Assembly (NCBI GenBank): GCA_965248545.1
Contig: OZ252110.1
Span: 1,116,001 to 1,180,000 of the forward strand
Direction of reading: 5' to 3'
DNA length: 64,000 nt
From: Alteromonas_E sp965248545
GTDB lineage: Bacteria; Pseudomonadota; Gammaproteobacteria; Enterobacterales; Alteromonadaceae
Shown here piece by piece: positions 60,771 through 64,000 of this stretch. The notes beneath the pieces were generated by a model. The model had not been told where the DNA came from, did not search any database, and saw nothing but the letters and a program-made list of their open reading frames with translations. Position numbers and translations under genes: made by a program. Position 1 is the first letter of the stretch. The number at the start of each line of letters is the position of its first letter.

Positions 60771-60795
60771 AAAAGCGAGCTCATATGAACTCGCT
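60771..60795 (-). terminator. Probable terminator of the S9 peptidase gene
   Basis: On the minus strand AGCGAG and CTCGCT pair around a TCAT/ATGA centre, followed by four T residues, starting 11 bases after the peptidase stop. Confidence 0.6.
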
Positions 60796-60805
60796 GTATT
60801 AGCGC

Positions 60806-62770
60806 TTATTCCTCACGTTTACCTATGTGTTTTTGCAAAAAGTTGGCCATTACCTCAAAAGTCTTATGCCGGTTTTGCTGGATTGACAAATAGTGATCGC
60901 CATCCTCCAGCTCTATATATTCGAAGGCTTTATTATGGTCTTCTAATTCACTGGCCAACATACGACTTTGTCGTACGTTGACTATGCGGTCCTCGTCGCC
61001 GTGAATAAGCAGTAATGGCATCTTGACCTTTTCGACTTGGTAATATGGAGAGCGTGCTTCAAGATCGTTTGAGTCCTCACCTATCTGGTTTTTAACGAAC
61101 TTGGTATTTAGGAATCGTCGAGAGCCTCTGACCAGCGTTTTAAGATCGCTTACACCAGCGAAACTAATCCCACATTTGAATAAGTCCGGCGATTTTACCG
61201 CAGCCATATTCACTGCATAACCACCGTAACTAGCGCCGACGATGCACAACCGTTGCGGATCCGCGATACCTTGCTCAATCAGCCAATGCGCCGCATCCGT
61301 TAGATCATCTTGCATTTCAAGGCCCCAGCGCTGCATTTGACTTTGCGCAAATGAATACCCATAGCCTTCCGAGCCTCTAAAATTTGGACGAAACACAGCG
61401 TAACCGAGATTGTTAAAAAATGACGTCCAATAATCAAACCCGGCATAGTCTCGTGCTCCAGGTCCACCATGAGGATGAATCAACATCGGTAGCGCCTCTG
61501 CCTTACTACCAGCAGGTATGGTCAAATAGCCCTCGATTTGGAGTCCGTCTCTTGCGGTGTAAGCGACTTTTGTATGTTCACCTAATACCTCGGGTTGAAG
61601 AGAAGGGTATTGCTCAAACAAGACGCTCAGTGACTTGTCTTCCCGGTTACCAATGTAATAGACACCTGGGATGTTATCTGCTTCAGTATACAAGATGTAA
61701 TTAACTTCATTTTGATCGAAACTCACCAGGTAGTTGTCAGTCTGCTCGAAGATCCGATCAAAGGAATTTTGTAACGGCATAAAGCGTTCATCCCAATACA
61801 CCCGGCCCAGTTCGGTATTACTGTGTCTGACTCCGATTGCGTCATTCGTGACCGTCGAATAAATCAGACTGCCAGACACATCGTAATCAGGGTCTGCATA
61901 AACTAAGGTTTTCTCATCATTGCTTAAATTCCAGGTATACAAAGCTAGTTTGTCGTCTAGGTACGCTTTGTAATACATAATATTCGGATCAGCGGCGAAG
62001 CCTAGGGGATAAATACCTGCTTCGTTCATGGTGTTGTAGGTATAGATTTTGTCCCAATCTGCATCTTCATCAGGCGCCCGTCGAACGAGGATGTTGCGTT
62101 CTCCCGATTGATAATCCAACGAAATACCAACACGTAGTCGGCCTTGTCTGTCGGTTATCCAGTCACGCACTTGCATTTTGCCCTTTTCGATCCGACTACG
62201 ACGACTGGTGTTGACGTTGATCTTATACACCGATGGCATATTGGGCCGCTCTAAATCCACCGCGACCATGATGTGGTCAGGATCACCGGGTAGCCAGTCA
62301 ATCACATCGTCCTGAAACTGTGAAACATGCCCGCCAATCACTCTAGCGGTTGAACCTTTGGGTTTAATGAGTAGACGTGGCTCGCCACCATTGAAGGCCA
62401 TCGCATACATGCGCGTTTCGTAAAATTTAGTGTTTCTCGCCCTCGATTCATATCGAGCACTGACAATCAGGGTTTCCTCATTGGCCCATCTATACCAGTT
62501 TATTTTTATCGAACGATTGTCTGATTGCAGCAGAAAGTGGCGCTCCCCAGTAACTAAATCTACCGTACCGAGCAGGGTAAGCGGTTCTGCCGAATCGCGA
62601 TTGTGAATAAAAGCGATCTTGGTACCCAATGGGGAAAGCCTGGGTTTTTCAAATTGTGGTAGGTGACTGAAGCTGCTATTCGGCAAGGGTTCTGCTAAGC
62701 TGTAAAAAGCACACAGAGAGAAAAAAGCCACGACAAGGCGAACAGTTCGCCCGTAGAGTTGTCCATTCAT
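60806..62770 (-). CDS. S9-family (prolyl-oligopeptidase-like) secreted peptidase
   Basis: 654 residues with a signal peptide (RLVVAFFSLCAFYSLAEP). The first two thirds form a beta-propeller; the C-terminal alpha/beta-hydrolase domain has the nucleophile GASYGGYAVNMAA (Ser about residue 516), Asp in LLIHGDEDRIVN and His in LEDGDHYLS. The HPHGGPGARDY oxyanion segment is also visible. It resembles acylaminoacyl-peptidase/DPP-type enzymes that digest short peptides in the periplasm. GGAATG precedes the ATG. It diverges from tamA. Confidence 0.92.
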   Translation of the reverse strand: MNGQLYGRTVRLVVAFFSLCAFYSLAEPLPNSSFSHLPQFEKPRLSPLGTKIAFIHNRDSAEPLTLLGTVDLVTGERHFLLQSDNRSIKINWYRWANEETLIVSARYESRARNTKFYETRMYAMAFNGGEPRLLIKPKGSTARVIGGHVSQFQDDVIDWLPGDPDHIMVAVDLERPNMPSVYKINVNTSRRSRIEKGKMQVRDWITDRQGRLRVGISLDYQSGERNILVRRAPDEDADWDKIYTYNTMNEAGIYPLGFAADPNIMYYKAYLDDKLALYTWNLSNDEKTLVYADPDYDVSGSLIYSTVTNDAIGVRHSNTELGRVYWDERFMPLQNSFDRIFEQTDNYLVSFDQNEVNYILYTEADNIPGVYYIGNREDKSLSVLFEQYPSLQPEVLGEHTKVAYTARDGLQIEGYLTIPAGSKAEALPMLIHPHGGPGARDYAGFDYWTSFFNNLGYAVFRPNFRGSEGYGYSFAQSQMQRWGLEMQDDLTDAAHWLIEQGIADPQRLCIVGASYGGYAVNMAAVKSPDLFKCGISFAGVSDLKTLVRGSRRFLNTKFVKNQIGEDSNDLEARSPYYQVEKVKMPLLLIHGDEDRIVNVRQSRMLASELEDHNKAFEYIELEDGDHYLSIQQNRHKTFEVMANFLQKHIGKREE

Positions 62771-62883
62771 ACATCATTCCTTTTCATATGGCGGCTGGTT
62801 ACAATACGTCATGTAACGCGCATCAACGTTCTTGCCAAAAGATTAAATCAAGCAAGAAGCAGCATTGACACAGGGAACTATCG

Positions 62884-64000
62884 TTGACGATCCAAAAGCA
62901 AAGATCAATCCACTCGCGCTATTTTTTGCGCGCCTGTCTGTTTTTGTGCGCTTTGTTTTTTACCAACGGCCTTTTCGCAACTGAATATCGGATATCGGGG
63001 GTAGAAAACAGTGAAATCGAAGCAAACATACGTTTGCATTTAGCGGGGCTCGACGTCGATACCAGCTTGGTACCTGCACGCCTTTGGCAAGCGCCTGTTG
63101 AACAAGCCGTCAATCAAGCGATTCAGCCTTACGGGTATTATTCAGCACAAATGGCAGTGTTTGACGATACCGACTTCGTCAGTATCAATTTACACTTAGG
63201 TAAACCGTTAATCATTCAAAACCTAACGTTGCAAGTGATTGGCGAGGGGCGCACAGACGAATGGTTTGCAGAACGCTTCCAACAGTTCCCCATGTCGGTG
63301 GGCGAACCGTTACTTCAACACCAATACGATAGTTTTAAGTCCGATATGTTAGCTACGGCGATTTCGCGCGGTTACTTTGACTTCAAGTGGCAAGCGGCTC
63401 GACTCGATCTAGTGCGAGAGCGCCAACAAGCCAACGTTGCATTGGTGGCTCAATCCGGGCCGCGTTATAAAATTGGGGAACTTCGCGTGTCAGGCGATGC
63501 CATTGCCCAAGAAATCATTCAGCGTATCAATCCACTGACCGTTGGGCATTATTATCTCGCCCAAGATATCAGTGAGTTCAATCGTTTACTCAACCAAACC
63601 GGCTACTTCCAACGCGCAATCGCTCGGCCACTGGTCTCTGAGGCCGAACAACAACACGTTCCCATTGAAGTGACTGTTATACACAAACCTCGAGATTTGT
63701 TCGATGTGGGCGCCGGGGCGTCGACTGATATTGGCCCGCAGTTGAGCATCAAGTGGCAGCGTCCATGGGTAAACAGCCGCGGCCACAGTATCTCCACAGA
63801 AGGCTTTGCCTCTAAACCCGAACAACGGATCGCTAGCACCTACCGGATCCCAAAAGCGGACGTTAACAATGACTACGTCAGCGTCAAATTAGAATTTGAG
63901 CGCACTAACGATCGCGATAATCGCAGTGATAGCGCCAGCTTGGGAGTGCAACGGTTTTGGCGACCAGAAGATTCCGACTGGCGCCACAGCGTATTTTTGC
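62884..64000 (+). CDS. tamA: TamA autotransporter assembly factor, 5' part (cut by window edge)
   Basis: The first 372 codons of a rightward gene. No ATG is available: an in-frame TGA lies at 62866-62868, and TTG at 62884, with AGGGA eight bases upstream, gives a good signal peptide (YFLRACLFLCALFFTNGLFA). Three POTRA-like modules follow (YRISGVENSEIEANIRLHL, then PLIIQNLTLQVIGEG, then YKIGELRVSGDAIAQEIIQRI), then the start of the Omp85 barrel (DLFDVGAGASTDIGPQLSI). TamA works with TamB in outer-membrane protein and lipid transport. The barrel end lies outside the window. Confidence 0.88.
   Translation, partial: MTIQKQRSIHSRYFLRACLFLCALFFTNGLFATEYRISGVENSEIEANIRLHLAGLDVDTSLVPARLWQAPVEQAVNQAIQPYGYYSAQMAVFDDTDFVSINLHLGKPLIIQNLTLQVIGEGRTDEWFAERFQQFPMSVGEPLLQHQYDSFKSDMLATAISRGYFDFKWQAARLDLVRERQQANVALVAQSGPRYKIGELRVSGDAIAQEIIQRINPLTVGHYYLAQDISEFNRLLNQTGYFQRAIARPLVSEAEQQHVPIEVTVIHKPRDLFDVGAGASTDIGPQLSIKWQRPWVNSRGHSISTEGFASKPEQRIASTYRIPKADVNNDYVSVKLEFERTNDRDNRSDSASLGVQRFWRPEDSDWRHSVFL

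Noticed and set aside
60736..60981. 81-codon plus-strand frame overlapping the 3' end of the S9 peptidase gene
   Set aside because: Half of it is antisense to the peptidase catalytic C-terminus, and the start lacks a convincing ribosome-binding site; the hairpin at 60771 is better explained as the peptidase terminator.
1..64000. CRISPR arrays, insertion sequences, prophage or tRNA genes
   Set aside because: I looked for regularly spaced repeats, transposase or integrase motifs and cloverleaf sequences and saw none; tRNA detection by eye is not exhaustive.

Overview
The window reads as ordinary chromosome of a gammaproteobacterium, most probably a marine Alteromonadales-like lineage. The support is E. 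coli-like syntenic blocks (fkpA/slyX, ilvY-ilvC, comM beside ilv genes, S10 operon order), class II IlvC, GreB, PlsB, HrpB, SoxR and TamA, together with several c-di-GMP enzymes. Genus cannot be fixed by eye. I see no tRNA, rRNA, CRISPR array, insertion sequence or prophage.

Layout. 1-4900: histidine utilisation, hutC-hutU-hutH (leftward, hutH cut by the window edge) divergent from hutI-hutG around a perfect palindrome that fits a HutC operator. 4914-11671: hrpB, thpR, a 59-residue small protein, purU and a lipoprotein M3 peptidase closed by a terminator. 11687-15092: a leftward operon of membrane protein, SMR transporter, DesK-like kinase and NarL-like regulator, with an 18-bp palindrome in its promoter, then a TlpA-like thioredoxin. 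15163-18298: an NhaP-type antiporter, then two VOC-fold genes divergent from soxR across a recognisable SoxR box. 18468-22159: accessory envelope genes (small lipoprotein, a metallo-beta-lactamase-like protein lacking its metal ligands, a MipA/OmpV porin-like protein) and a frameshifted zinc-protease gene.

22329-27559: a complete S10 ribosomal-protein operon (rpsJ to rpsQ) with its own promoter, structured leader and strong terminator. It is not joined to the spc or str operons. 27730-34052: an Old Yellow Enzyme homologue, a small periplasmic binding-protein-like gene, a DUF1428 protein, and a two-gene unit of GAF-GspE-like ATPase plus diguanylate cyclase. 34039-42034: tex, greB, fkpA, a WD40 lipoprotein, slyX, a threonine/serine dehydratase-like enzyme and apbE. 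42135-57624: plsB, then branched-chain amino-acid genes (ilvEDA, ilvY, ilvC) interrupted by a very large Reg_prop-GGDEF-EAL sensor and comM. ilvGM is absent. 57963-64000: an unknown 110-residue protein, a Bcr/CflA-type exporter, PPK2, an S9 peptidase and the 5' part of tamA.

The working units are the hut pathway (histidine to glutamate and formamide), the ilv pathway (threonine to isoleucine, and the common reductoisomerase, dehydratase and transaminase steps of valine/leucine), ribosome synthesis, transcript rescue and accessory factors (greB, tex), and envelope maintenance (plsB, fkpA, apbE, tamA). The most interesting unexplained signals are short dyads in promoters: before the kinase/SMR operon, before ilvE (with the same half-sites as the hut operator), before the MipA-like gene and before the MFS exporter. 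The other notable items are the degenerate metallo-beta-lactamase and an in-frame open extension beyond the dehydratase stop codon.
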